The position numbers were made by a program, and so were the translations under genes. From positions 124,001-188,000 of the forward strand of contig JAUHYZ010000001.1 of assembly GCA_030426245.1 (NCBI GenBank): a stretch of 64,000 nt of DNA. Reading direction: 5' to 3'. The stretch comes from Alphaproteobacteria bacterium. GTDB taxonomy: Bacteria > Pseudomonadota > Alphaproteobacteria > Sphingomonadales > Sphingomonadaceae. Under the pieces are notes generated by a model, which did not search any database, had not been told where the DNA came from, and saw nothing but the letters and a program-made list of their open reading frames with translations. Of the stretch, positions 24,614 through 33,120 are shown piece after piece (positions within the stretch are counted from its first letter, which is position 1; every line of letters begins with the position of its first letter).

Positions 24614-25911
24614 TGGAAATGACGCGGGCCGAACGCACGCTACATCGGCGGGCCATTGCCGCCGCGTCTATCGGCAACGCATTCGAATGGTACGACTTTA
24701 CGATCTACGTGCTGTTCGCGCCGTATATTGCCGCGAACTTCTTCCCATCCGACGATCCGGCCGTCGAGCTGATCCAGGCATTTATCGTCTTCGGGGTCGG
24801 CTTCATTGCCCGGCCGGTGGGCGCCGTCGTGCTCGGCCGCTTCGCCGATACGGCCGGACGCAAGGCCGCGCTCACGCTCACCTTTGCGCTGATGGCTCTC
24901 GGGACGGGCGCCATCGCCTTCGCACCGACCTATGCCGTGATCGGCGCCGCTGCCCCCGCAATTATTCTGCTCGGCAGGATCACTCAGGGATTTTCCGCCG
25001 GCGGAGAGATTGGCGGGGCCGCGACGGTCCTGGTTGAAAATGCGCCGGAGGAGAAGCGCGGGCGCGCTGCCGCCTGGCTGCAGGCGAGCATGGCGTTCTC
25101 CAATATCATCGGCGCTGTAATGGGTTTGTTGGTCCACGCCTTGCTGACGCAGGCCCAGATCGGCGATTGGGGCTGGCGCCTGCCATTCGTTTTTGGCCTT
25201 CTGATCGTGCCATTGGGAATCTGGCTGCGCTTCACGCTGCGCGAATCGAACGATTTCGAAGAGGTGAAGCAGACAGGGGCAACGAGCACGTCCCTGTGGC
25301 AGGTGTTCAGCGAATGGCTTGGGCTTCTGCGCGGTTTCGGCATCTCATTGATCTGGGGCGTAGTGATCTATGCGCTCGTCATCTTCATGCCTGTTCATGT
25401 GCAGCAGTCCCTTGGCATGACGGGAGAGGCCGCTTTCACCGCATCAATAATCGGCAATGTCGTACTCGCCTCAAGCTGTTTCGTTTCGGGCAGCATGGCC
25501 GATGCGCTTGGGCACCGGCGGCAGATGACGATTACAATATGCGCAATTCTGGTTGGCGCCCCTGCCATGATGCTGCTGTTGGTGACGCATCCCGTATTCC
25601 CGGTGCTGGTTCTGGTCCAGGCAACGTTCTGTGCCCTGGCAGGCCTGTTCTCGGGCGCGGCGCCAGCGGTTCTGGCCAATCAGTTCCCGGCCAGGGTCCG
25701 CGCCAGCGGCATTTCCATCTCCTATAATAGTGCAGTCACCATTTTTGCCGGTTTCGCACCTGCCATCATTACTTGGCTTTCCAGCCGTACCTTCGGCTCC
25801 TTCGCCCCGGCGATATATACCTCTGCCGCGGCGGCCGTCGCCTTACTGGCGGTCGCCAGCCTTCCTGGCCAAAGGAAACAGACTCCGTCGCTGGCGCGCA
25901 GCAGCACCTGA
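24613..25911 (+). CDS. MFS transporter, metabolite:H+ symporter (MHS) subfamily
   Basis: A 432-residue carrier with about twelve helices. The entry sequence SIGNAFEWYDFTIYVLFAPYIA and the loop GRFADTAGRKAAL (motif A) are diagnostic of the MHS group, whose members import carboxylates, betaines and related solutes with protons. The ATG shares one base with the urocanase-like stop (TGATG), so it is co-translated with that pathway. It is a good candidate to bring a periplasmic imidazole-acrylate product into the cytoplasm. Confidence 0.88.
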   Translation: MEMTRAERTLHRRAIAAASIGNAFEWYDFTIYVLFAPYIAANFFPSDDPAVELIQAFIVFGVGFIARPVGAVVLGRFADTAGRKAALTLTFALMALGTGAIAFAPTYAVIGAAAPAIILLGRITQGFSAGGEIGGAATVLVENAPEEKRGRAAAWLQASMAFSNIIGAVMGLLVHALLTQAQIGDWGWRLPFVFGLLIVPLGIWLRFTLRESNDFEEVKQTGATSTSLWQVFSEWLGLLRGFGISLIWGVVIYALVIFMPVHVQQSLGMTGEAAFTASIIGNVVLASSCFVSGSMADALGHRRQMTITICAILVGAPAMMLLLVTHPVFPVLVLVQATFCALAGLFSGAAPAVLANQFPARVRASGISISYNSAVTIFAGFAPAIITWLSSRTFGSFAPAIYTSAAAAVALLAVASLPGQRKQTPSLARSST

Positions 25912-26102
25912 AAGATTCTGACGGATCTGGGACACTTTTCCGGCACTCAGCCATACGATTTTTCGCCAATGGACTGTTCGAGCCGCTCCCGAATCTGCGC
26001 AGTCTTGCCCGGGGTTGGACCGGATTCGTTCTCTTGAATCAAAGACATGCGTGGCGGGATTTAGTCCCGAGCAGGGGGCTCCGAGGTGGCCATTTGCATA
26101 AT

Positions 26103-26123
26103 AATTTCGTATCAAGAAAACTT
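26103..26123 (+). promoter_or_regulatory. Putative regulon operator upstream of the TonB receptor
   Basis: The core TTTCGTATCAAGAAAACTT (26105-26123) has the same TTC-N7-GAA spacing as the sites at amt and mgsA, and 15 of 21 bases of the full site agree with the amt copy. It lies about 150 bp upstream of the receptor start. Found by eye. Confidence 0.45.
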
Positions 26124-26226
26124 ATGTCCTAAAAAGCAAAATGCTCCTAGCTGTCAGGCCCCTTTCTTATAGGCTGAGCAACATCCCGGAGATTCAACAA
26201 GGACCCGGACAACCCAGTGGGAGGAG

Positions 26227-26271
26227 ATGAAAAACGCAAGGCGTTTGAACACTGGTATGGGGGTATTTTAA
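26227..26271 (+). CDS. Possible 14-residue leader peptide before the TonB receptor
   Basis: ATG at 26227 is directly preceded by the strong GGGAGGAG sequence and opens a frame MKNARRLNTGMGVF that stops at TAA 26269-26271, one base before the receptor ATG. The receptor itself has only a weak G-run upstream. Translation of the leader could couple to the receptor start. The DNA inside holds a perfect AAACGC-AAG-GCGTTT hairpin. It may equally be a chance frame. Confidence 0.35.
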   Translation: MKNARRLNTGMGVF

Positions 26272-26272
26272 A

Positions 26273-28678
26273 ATGAGAGTACAACGTCGCGGCACCGGCA
26301 GGAGTCTGATTGGCTGCAAAGTCTTGGCGGCAATCCTGTCTGCATCGTGCCTTACGACTCCGGCAATTGCTCAGACCGATGAGGCTGCGCCGGCGATTTC
26401 CGAATCCGATCAGGCGATTGTCGTTACCGCACGGCGTCGCGATGAATTTCTTCAATCGACGCCTGTTTCGGTCTCCGTTCTTTCCGGAGACGACGTCGCC
26501 AACCGCAACTTGCGCGATTTCCAGGATCTGCGCGGTGTTGTTTCCAACCTGGAGGTTCTGCCTCTTGCCTCGGGCGGTGCCAGCATCACTATTCGCGGCA
26601 TTGGCCAGACCAGCAACCAGGTGAACGTGGACGCCAAGTCGGGCCTTTACGTGAACGACATGTATGTTGCTCGCCAGGAAGGCAATGAACTCTATTTCTA
26701 CGACATCGGATCTCTGCAGGTCCTCAAGGGTCCGCAGGGTACGCTGTTCGGCAAGAATACCACGGGCGGGGCGATGCTGCTGACCACGCAGCTGCCCGGC
26801 TACGATCCGGGTGGTTATGTCAAAGGCCGTCTCGGCAGCTACAAGCGCGTTGATTTGGAAGGTGCGGTCAACATTCCTCTGACCGACACGATCCTGACCC
26901 GCTTCAGCTTCAGGACCCAGAACGCCGACGGTTTCGTCAGCCACGTTCTCAACGATGGCGACAGCAACAACATCAATAACCGGTCCGCACGTTTCCAGAT
27001 CCGCGCCGTTCCCAGCGATCGGTTCACGGCAGATCTTCTGATGGAATATAACGGCAATCGCAGCGATGGGCGGACGTCGATCGCAGTCGGATGCCGTCCG
27101 GATGCATCATATATGCGCAACTATACGGCGCTGCATTCGCAGACGCTTTGCGATGCCTATCCGATCCTCAATCAGGGCAACACCGTCTATGGTGGCGCCT
27201 ATCTGACCATCCCGACCAGCGCCAATGTCACCGACACGGCGGTTGGCGGCGATGCCGGCGAGCTGTCCCGCGGCAATCGCGGCCCGCATAACGATACCGA
27301 TGTCGCCACGGTCAATCTCCGCCTGGAATATGAGCTGAGCGACTCTCTGAGCGTGAAGGCGATCACTGCCTATCGTTACTCGGAGGCATCGTTCTACAAT
27401 CCGACCGTCAATGTCCCGACCGACATCTATGCGGAGCTGGACAATACGGACACCACGCAGTTCACCCATGAAGTCCAGCTCTCTGGCCAGTTCCTCCAGG
27501 ACCGGTTGAATTTCGTGATCGGCGGCTTCTATTCCAGCCAGGATACCTACTTCCTGCAGGATACCGGCCCGGACTGGATCGACCCGCTGGGTTACATCTA
27601 CGAAGGTGACAATCTCTTCAAGAGCTGGGCGGCCTATGCCCAGGCTTCCTTCGAGATCACGCCGGAACTCGAGCTGACGGTTGGCGGTCGCTACACCTAC
27701 GACAAGAAGGAGGCGAGCAGCTACGTCTTCTTCGCAGGCAATGGCGGAACCTACATGCTCGATGGCGAGCTGATGCAGTGCGGATGGTTCATCGGGGACT
27801 TCCTCGGCGGCATTCAGAACTGCGGCGGCGATCCGGCCACCGGTGCAGCCAGCGAGACCTGGGACAGCTTCGACCCACGCGTTCAGCTGTCCTATCAGGT
27901 GACGGAAGATATCTTCGTCTATGCCAGCTATACCAAGGGCTACAACGCCGGCGGTTTCAACCAGCAGCTGGGTTCGAGCAACCCCAGCGGCAGCCTGGCT
28001 CCGTACGATACGGAGAAGCTGGACTCTTACGAAGCCGGTTTCAAGAGCTCCTGGCTGGACAATGCACTGGTTCTCAACCTGACCGGTTTCTACCAGGAAT
28101 ATGCCGACATCCAGACGACGACGCTGCCCTGTTTGCCGCTCGGCGCGCCGAATTGCATCCTTACCCGCCAGGTCCAGTCGGGCGCATCGGTTGAGGTCAA
28201 GGGCATTGAAGGCGAGGTCGTTGTCCGGCCGGTCGATGGCTTCACGCTCTCTGCGGATGGCGCCTTCCTCGATCAGGACTACACCGAAATCCGGCCCGAG
28301 GCAGAGCCTTTCTTTCCGCTGGGTCTCGCCACTCCGGTAACTTCCGCGCCGAGATACACCTACTCGATCGCTGGCAGCTACGAGCATATCTTCCCGTCGG
28401 ATGCGATGCTCACCTTCAGTGCAAACTGGCGGTTCGTGGACAAGAAGCCGGCCTGTAACCCGATCGGCAGCTGCTACACGCCGTCATACGGCCTGCTTGG
28501 CGGACGCATCGACTTCACGCCGGGTCCCGATAATCCGTGGACCTTCTCGCTCTGGGGTACCAACATCCTGGACGAATATGTCGAGATCAGCCGCAACTAC
28601 GGCGGTGGTATGGGCATCGACAGCTACGTACCGGGTCGCCCCGCCGAGTTCGGCGTGGAGATCAGGCGCGATTTCTAA
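26273..28678 (+). CDS. TonB-dependent receptor
   Basis: An 801-residue outer-membrane ligand-gated channel. The signal peptide ends near residue 34 (TTPAIA-QT); the TonB-box-like QAIVVTARRRDE follows at about residue 47. The plug domain has TPVSVSVLSGDDVANRNLRDFQDL and the RGIGQTSNQVNVDAKSGLYVND segment typical of sphingomonad catabolic receptors; the C-terminus FGVEIRRDF has the terminal Phe of outer-membrane barrels. It is followed by two exported lyases, so it probably imports their substrate into the periplasm. No Fur-type or siderophore context is seen. Confidence 0.92.
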   Translation: MRVQRRGTGRSLIGCKVLAAILSASCLTTPAIAQTDEAAPAISESDQAIVVTARRRDEFLQSTPVSVSVLSGDDVANRNLRDFQDLRGVVSNLEVLPLASGGASITIRGIGQTSNQVNVDAKSGLYVNDMYVARQEGNELYFYDIGSLQVLKGPQGTLFGKNTTGGAMLLTTQLPGYDPGGYVKGRLGSYKRVDLEGAVNIPLTDTILTRFSFRTQNADGFVSHVLNDGDSNNINNRSARFQIRAVPSDRFTADLLMEYNGNRSDGRTSIAVGCRPDASYMRNYTALHSQTLCDAYPILNQGNTVYGGAYLTIPTSANVTDTAVGGDAGELSRGNRGPHNDTDVATVNLRLEYELSDSLSVKAITAYRYSEASFYNPTVNVPTDIYAELDNTDTTQFTHEVQLSGQFLQDRLNFVIGGFYSSQDTYFLQDTGPDWIDPLGYIYEGDNLFKSWAAYAQASFEITPELELTVGGRYTYDKKEASSYVFFAGNGGTYMLDGELMQCGWFIGDFLGGIQNCGGDPATGAASETWDSFDPRVQLSYQVTEDIFVYASYTKGYNAGGFNQQLGSSNPSGSLAPYDTEKLDSYEAGFKSSWLDNALVLNLTGFYQEYADIQTTTLPCLPLGAPNCILTRQVQSGASVEVKGIEGEVVVRPVDGFTLSADGAFLDQDYTEIRPEAEPFFPLGLATPVTSAPRYTYSIAGSYEHIFPSDAMLTFSANWRFVDKKPACNPIGSCYTPSYGLLGGRIDFTPGPDNPWTFSLWGTNILDEYVEISRNYGGGMGIDSYVPGRPAEFGVEIRRDF

Positions 28679-28729
28679 GAGAGGAACCTTGCGGGCTCGG
28701 GGCAATCGCTCCGGGCCCGCAAACCTCTC
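28679..28729 (+). promoter_or_regulatory. Long intercistronic hairpin after the TonB receptor
   Basis: GAGAGG (28679-28684) pairs with CCTCTC (28724-28729), and TTGCGGGCTCGG (28689-28700) with CCGGGCCCGCAA (28711-28722), with one wobble pair, around a 10-nt loop. No T-run follows, so it is probably not a simple terminator; it may stabilise receptor mRNA or partly reduce read-through into the lyase genes. Confidence 0.6.
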
Positions 28730-28789
28730 CGGCTAATATTCGCGGTGCGGGAGTGCGTGAAGCCTCCTGCATTGCCTTTGATGAGGAGC

Positions 28790-30604
28790 ATGAAGGTGAA
28801 GCGTACCCGGCAGTATATTGCAGCAGCGTTGATGGCGTGTTCGGTCATCGGGCTTCAACCTTCGGCAGCCTTGGCCAATGAAGCGCTCTATCAGCCGATT
28901 ACCTATGACCGGGTCGAAGAAACCATCACGCTGACCGGGCACGACATGACGATCGAGCAGGTCGTTCTCATCGCGCGTCACGGCGCCAAGGTTAAGCTTA
29001 GTCCCGAAGCGCGCCAGCGTTCGGCGGATGCGTTTGGGCTTCTGCTGCAGGGCGCGGCCGAGGGCATGCCGATCTACTGGTTCAATCGCGGTGCGGGCTC
29101 TCAGCGCGAAGTCAGCATTTTCGAAGGCAGCCCGATGGAGCCAGAGAACAAGGCACTGCTGGAAGCACGCCAGCTTGCCAGGTTCGAGGCCGGGGCTACC
29201 GGGGCTTACGGTCCGGAAATCGCGGACGAGGCTGTCGTGCGCGCGATGATGGCGATCCGCGCAAACACGATGAGCTATGAGGCGGCCAGTCCCGACCTCA
29301 CCGATGCGTTGGTCAATCTGATCAATGCCGGGATCACGCCTGTGGTCAATTCACGCGGCACGCTGGGCGAGGGCGATCTCGCCATTCTCGGCCATATCGG
29401 TGCCGCGATGGTCGGTTCGGGCGAAGTCTATTACAAGGGCAGCCGGATGCCTGCGAGCGAGGCGCTCAAGAAAGCCGGGCTCAAGCCGCTCCAGCCCTTC
29501 GGTGCAGACGATGCCGCGCTGGTCAGCACCAACGCCTATGCCATTGCGCGCTCGGCGCTGCTGGTGGCCGATGCCAAGCAATTGCTGGACTGGACCGATG
29601 TCAGCTACGCGATGGCGCTCAACGGCATGAACAGTTCGGTCACGCCGATTTCGATGCCAGTGCAGTCGAACAGGCCATTCGAATGGCTGAACTGGGATGC
29701 AGAGCGCGTCCTCAAGATGCTGCGCGGCAGCTACCTGCTCGAGGACGATCCGCAGCGCATCATCCAGGATCCGCTGAGCTTGCGAGCATCCTCTCAGCGG
29801 CAGGGTTCCGCCTGGGAAGCCTGGAGCCGCCTGAGAGACGCCACGCTTATTTCCATGAATGTTTCCGATCACAATCCTGCGGTTCGCCCCGGTCTGACGC
29901 CGGACAGTAGTTGGGAACTTTCCAGCCCTCATATGATGAAGTTCTATGTCGAAGGCGGAGAGCTCTCTGGCGGCAAGTCGGGCTACATCTTCTCCAACGC
30001 AAACTGGGATCCCTATCCGCTCGCCAATGATATCGAGGCATTCACCCTCGCACTGGCGAATATGGGCGTTGCAGTCGTCTTGCGTATCGACCGCTTCTCC
30101 AACCCGTTCTTCACGGTCGTCAGCCCCGGCGAAGTTCTGGATATGAGCCAGGAAGAGATGTGGTCCGCGCCAAGCGGCGGCGGTTATCTTCCGGTCGACC
30201 TGTGGCAGGAAATGTCGACCTACATGGTCCCGCTCACTCCCCAGGGCCAGGCGATCGTCTCGACGGTTGAGGATCTGGAAGCCAATACGCGGCTCAAGCT
30301 CGACCATGCGACTTCCGCGGTGGATGTTGGCATGCATCTCGTCGCGCAGGACCTGATGATGAACGCTTTCTGGATGGATGTGCGCAAGGCGCAGGATCCA
30401 AGCCGCCTCTTCGGCCCGGCGCCCACGGCGGCTCACGCTGCCTTGCGCAAGGTCGTACCGCTCAAGGCGCCTGACGGGCAGCGCCCGACACAGCCTTATG
30501 GGCAGACGGTCTATGAATTCATGAAGGCCACGCCGGCCAGCCAGTTCATCGTCGAAAACCCGCCAATGCCCTCCGGCAAGTCCGTTCCGGTCGTCGGAGA
30601 GTAA
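28790..30604 (+). CDS. Exported aromatic amino acid lyase family protein lacking MIO (ergothionase-like), copy 1
   Basis: A protein of about 604 residues with the fold of histidine/phenylalanine ammonia-lyases: IYWFNRGAG with Tyr96 at the place of the catalytic Tyr of YGxNTGFG, RANTMSYEAASPDLTDALVNLINAGITPVV, and NVSDHNPAV matching SDNP. The MIO-forming GSVGASGDLAPL is replaced by GTLGEGDLAIL (about residues 190-200): Ala-Ser is one Glu. Such non-MIO members include ergothionase, which eliminates trimethylamine from ergothioneine. Unlike cytosolic lyases it has a Sec signal peptide (MKVKRTRQYIAAALMACSV..ALA). ATG 28790 is used; ATG 28781 or GTG 28796, the latter 7 nt from GAGGAG, are alternatives. 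Confidence 0.82.
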   Translation: MKVKRTRQYIAAALMACSVIGLQPSAALANEALYQPITYDRVEETITLTGHDMTIEQVVLIARHGAKVKLSPEARQRSADAFGLLLQGAAEGMPIYWFNRGAGSQREVSIFEGSPMEPENKALLEARQLARFEAGATGAYGPEIADEAVVRAMMAIRANTMSYEAASPDLTDALVNLINAGITPVVNSRGTLGEGDLAILGHIGAAMVGSGEVYYKGSRMPASEALKKAGLKPLQPFGADDAALVSTNAYAIARSALLVADAKQLLDWTDVSYAMALNGMNSSVTPISMPVQSNRPFEWLNWDAERVLKMLRGSYLLEDDPQRIIQDPLSLRASSQRQGSAWEAWSRLRDATLISMNVSDHNPAVRPGLTPDSSWELSSPHMMKFYVEGGELSGGKSGYIFSNANWDPYPLANDIEAFTLALANMGVAVVLRIDRFSNPFFTVVSPGEVLDMSQEEMWSAPSGGGYLPVDLWQEMSTYMVPLTPQGQAIVSTVEDLEANTRLKLDHATSAVDVGMHLVAQDLMMNAFWMDVRKAQDPSRLFGPAPTAAHAALRKVVPLKAPDGQRPTQPYGQTVYEFMKATPASQFIVENPPMPSGKSVPVVGE

Positions 30605-30636
30605 GTGCCCGTTGGGCTTTGAAGGGGATCGCTCCG

Positions 30637-32418
30637 ATGCTTGCGCAGATTTCGTTTAATCGTTTCAAGGCAGCGGGGGCGGGGCTTGTCATCCTGGCTG
30701 CGGCGCTGCTGTCCAGTGTCCAGGCCAATGCCCAAGCATCGGCATATCAGCCCATTGAGGTAACGGCGGCGGATCAGGAAGTCGTCTTGACGGGCGACGA
30801 TCTGACGGCGGACCAGGTTGTGCTGGTTGCCCGGCACGGGGCGAGAGTTTCCGTGTCGGCCGAAGCGAAGGAGCGTGCCAGACTGACCCATGGGCTGATG
30901 CTGCAAGGCGCGGCCGAAGGCGTTCCGATCTATCTCTTCAACAGGGGATCTGGGGCCAATCGGGAACAGGTGAAGTTTACCGGCGATCCCATGTCCGATG
31001 AAAACCGGCCTGAGCTGGAAGCGAGCACCCTGGCCCGTTTCAAGGCTGGTGCCGGCTCGGGCGCAGGGCCCGAAGTGTCCGAAGAGGAAATTACGCGCGC
31101 GCAGATGGTGGTTCGGGCCAATGGCTTGACTTACGAGGCAGGCAGCCCGCAACTGCTCGAAACGCTGGTTGCCCTGATCAATGCGCGGATCACTCCTGTG
31201 GTCCGCAGTCTCGGCGGCACAGGTGAGGCCGATGGCCCCTATAACAGCAATATCAATGGCGCCTTGGTCGGCTCCGGCGATGTCTACTACAAGGGCGTCC
31301 GGATGAAAGCGTCCGAGGCGCTGCGCAGGGCCGGCATTCCGCCGCTCAAGCCCGCTCCGGGCGATAGTACGGTGACGACCACCAATGCCTGGGTAACCGG
31401 TCAGGCGGCTCTGGTCGTGCATGACGCGCGCAAGCTGCTCGAATGGGCGGATATCGTCTATGCCATGGATCTCAATGGCATGAACTCCTCTGTCACGCCG
31501 CTACTCGCGCCGGTTCAGGACAACCAGCCTTTTCCCTGGCTCAACTGGCAGGCTTCGCGTGTGCTGGAAGCGCTGGAAGGCAGCTATCTGTTCGAAGTCG
31601 ATGACGCGCGGATCATCCAGGATCCGGAAAGCCTGCGCGCTTCCGCCATCCGGCAAGGCTCTGCCTGGCACGCTTGGGGTGAACTGAACGAGGTCGTCTC
31701 GATCCAGCTCAACCGGTCCGATCACAATCCGGTTATTGCGCTCGATTACGAACCTGGCGATGCCCCCGGGCTCGACAGCCCCTATGCGATGAAGTTCCGC
31801 ATCGAAGGCGGTCCGCATAGCGATGGGCGTGGTGGTTATGCGTTCTCCAATGCCAATTGGGACTGGTATCCGATTGCCAACTCGGTGGAAGCGTTCACCA
31901 ATGCTTTGGCCAATATGGGCGTTGCCGTCGCGTTGCGGACGGATCGCTTCGTCAATCGCTTCTTCACGGTGGTCCGCCCCGAAGAGGTTTTTACGGAGGA
32001 GGAGTTGGCGGCGGCTCCGCCAACCGGACACATCAAACTCGTGACGGATAGCTGGCAGGAATTGCAGGGGCTGTCGGTCGCAGTGCCGCCTGCCGGAATG
32101 GCCATCATTTCCACGGTCGAGGATCTGCAAGGACAAGGGCGGCTGAAGGTCGCGCGGGCCCGCGCGGCAACAGACGTGACCTACAATATCCTGGCGCAGG
32201 ATATGCTTACGGCAGCCTATTGGATGGAACTGCGGCGCAAGCAGGACGAAAGCCGCAACTTCGGCGTAGCTCCCGAAGCCGCACTTGCTGCATTGCGTGA
32301 AGTCGTTCCCTGGGGCGAAGAGCGTGATCCGAGCGAGTCAGTTGCGGTGACGGCGTATGAATTCCTGAAGAACACCGATCCCGCCACCATCCTGCCTTTG
32401 TCCGACATGCCAGATTAA
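30637..32418 (+). CDS. Exported aromatic amino acid lyase family protein lacking MIO (ergothionase-like), copy 2
   Basis: A 593-residue paralogue of the preceding gene; shared blocks include IYxFNRGxG (Tyr99), VVRANGLTYEAGSPQLLETLVALIN, NRSDHNPV and FSNANWDWYPIAN. It also has a Sec signal peptide ending near ANA-QA. The MIO region is even further from the norm: GGTGEADGP (about residues 193-201) followed by NSNINGALVGSGDVYYKG, so the Gly-Asp-Leu-Ala remnant of copy 1 is gone. It may be a second enzyme with different specificity or a partner subunit. The start at 30637 follows an AAGGGGAT ribosome site. It lies 32 bp after copy 1 and 1 bp before the cupin gene. Confidence 0.8.
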   Translation: MLAQISFNRFKAAGAGLVILAAALLSSVQANAQASAYQPIEVTAADQEVVLTGDDLTADQVVLVARHGARVSVSAEAKERARLTHGLMLQGAAEGVPIYLFNRGSGANREQVKFTGDPMSDENRPELEASTLARFKAGAGSGAGPEVSEEEITRAQMVVRANGLTYEAGSPQLLETLVALINARITPVVRSLGGTGEADGPYNSNINGALVGSGDVYYKGVRMKASEALRRAGIPPLKPAPGDSTVTTTNAWVTGQAALVVHDARKLLEWADIVYAMDLNGMNSSVTPLLAPVQDNQPFPWLNWQASRVLEALEGSYLFEVDDARIIQDPESLRASAIRQGSAWHAWGELNEVVSIQLNRSDHNPVIALDYEPGDAPGLDSPYAMKFRIEGGPHSDGRGGYAFSNANWDWYPIANSVEAFTNALANMGVAVALRTDRFVNRFFTVVRPEEVFTEEELAAAPPTGHIKLVTDSWQELQGLSVAVPPAGMAIISTVEDLQGQGRLKVARARAATDVTYNILAQDMLTAAYWMELRRKQDESRNFGVAPEAALAALREVVPWGEERDPSESVAVTAYEFLKNTDPATILPLSDMPD

Positions 32419-32419
32419 A

Positions 32420-32779
32420 ATGGAGCCGAATGTGACGATAGTGAAGCACAGCCTGGACGGCGTTGAACCCATTACCACCGATCTTGATGGCTGGACGCCG
32501 GTGGACGGCGCACCGACCATGACGACATGGATTGAATATAGTGCCCCTGACGGATCGCTGATTGCGGGAACCTGGCGCGCCACGCCCGGCACATATCGCG
32601 CGGAATATGCCGCCTATGAATTCGTGCATCTGATCGAAGGCCTGATCGAGATTACGCCCGATGGGGGCGAAACAGTGACCGTGTCGCCAGGTGATGCCTT
32701 CAGTGTCGAGGCGGACTTCAAGGGCGAATGGAAGATTGTCGAACCGGTGCTGAAGCACTTTGCCATCAAGTTGAAGTGA
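32420..32779 (+). CDS. Small cupin-domain protein
   Basis: A 119-residue single cupin. The pattern GTWRATPGTYRAEYAAYEFVHLIEGLIEITPDGGETVTVSPGDAFSVE shows the two cupin motifs of the (S)-ureidoglycine/EutQ-like cupin_3 group, with the motif-2 Gly-Asp turn. No signal peptide, so it is cytosolic. The first ATG has no ribosome site; in-frame GTG 32432 is 6 nt after GGAG and may be the true start. It is last in the receptor-lyase operon; it could act on a pathway intermediate or as a small-molecule binding protein. Confidence 0.78.
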   Translation: MEPNVTIVKHSLDGVEPITTDLDGWTPVDGAPTMTTWIEYSAPDGSLIAGTWRATPGTYRAEYAAYEFVHLIEGLIEITPDGGETVTVSPGDAFSVEADFKGEWKIVEPVLKHFAIKLK

Positions 32780-33120
32780 TGGCCTCGCCAGCGGTGCTGG
32801 CTGGAATGCAAGCGCTCCAAATCTTCGTATGGCTATCTTCGGAATTAGATAAATATTCCTACGAAGAAAATTTGTTGACTAAAACGCATAAATGCTGCGT
32901 ATGCGAAGAGTGGGGGTAGGGGCTATTGTTCCCAAGCTGAGGGGGCGATCATTTCATGCGCGGCGCGGCATTCAGGCTGCGTGAGTAGAGCGATCTGATC
33001 CGTTTGAAAGCTTGGCTGGACACATGGCCTCGAGAACTCCGCAGACCGCCGATGGCGCTCTCGTGGAGGGGGTTGCCATTGGGCGATGTTTACCAATTGA
33101 TGGCCAAAGGGAGCAGCGCA
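32780..33120. other. 341-bp intergenic region upstream of amt
   Basis: No gene is seen. It holds the shared regulon motif (32853-32874) immediately followed by a -35-like TTGACT (32875-32880), and an 8-bp inverted repeat TCTTCGTA / TACGAAGA whose right arm overlaps the motif. The rest has no coding or RNA signal that I can recognise. Confidence 0.5.
32853..32874 (+). promoter_or_regulatory. Putative regulon operator upstream of amt
   Basis: The core TATTCCTACGAAGAAAATTT (32854-32873) is an imperfect palindrome with TTC-N7-GAA. Related sites lie upstream of the TonB receptor, soxB, tmm/dmmD and mgsA. A TTGACT -35-like hexamer begins one base after it, a position suited to control of initiation. 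Confidence 0.55.

Larger units (their letters stand above)
25912..26272. other. 361-bp intergenic region upstream of the TonB-dependent receptor
   Basis: The region separates the MHS transporter from the receptor gene. It contains a copy of the shared regulon motif (26103-26123) and, just before the receptor, a 14-codon leader frame with the best ribosome site of the region; both are listed separately. The first 180 bp show no coding signal. Confidence 0.5.

Noticed and set aside
28790-32418. Annotation of the two lyase-family proteins as histidine or phenylalanine ammonia-lyases
   Set aside because: The Ala-Ser-Gly that forms the MIO cofactor is missing in both, so normal ammonia elimination is not expected.
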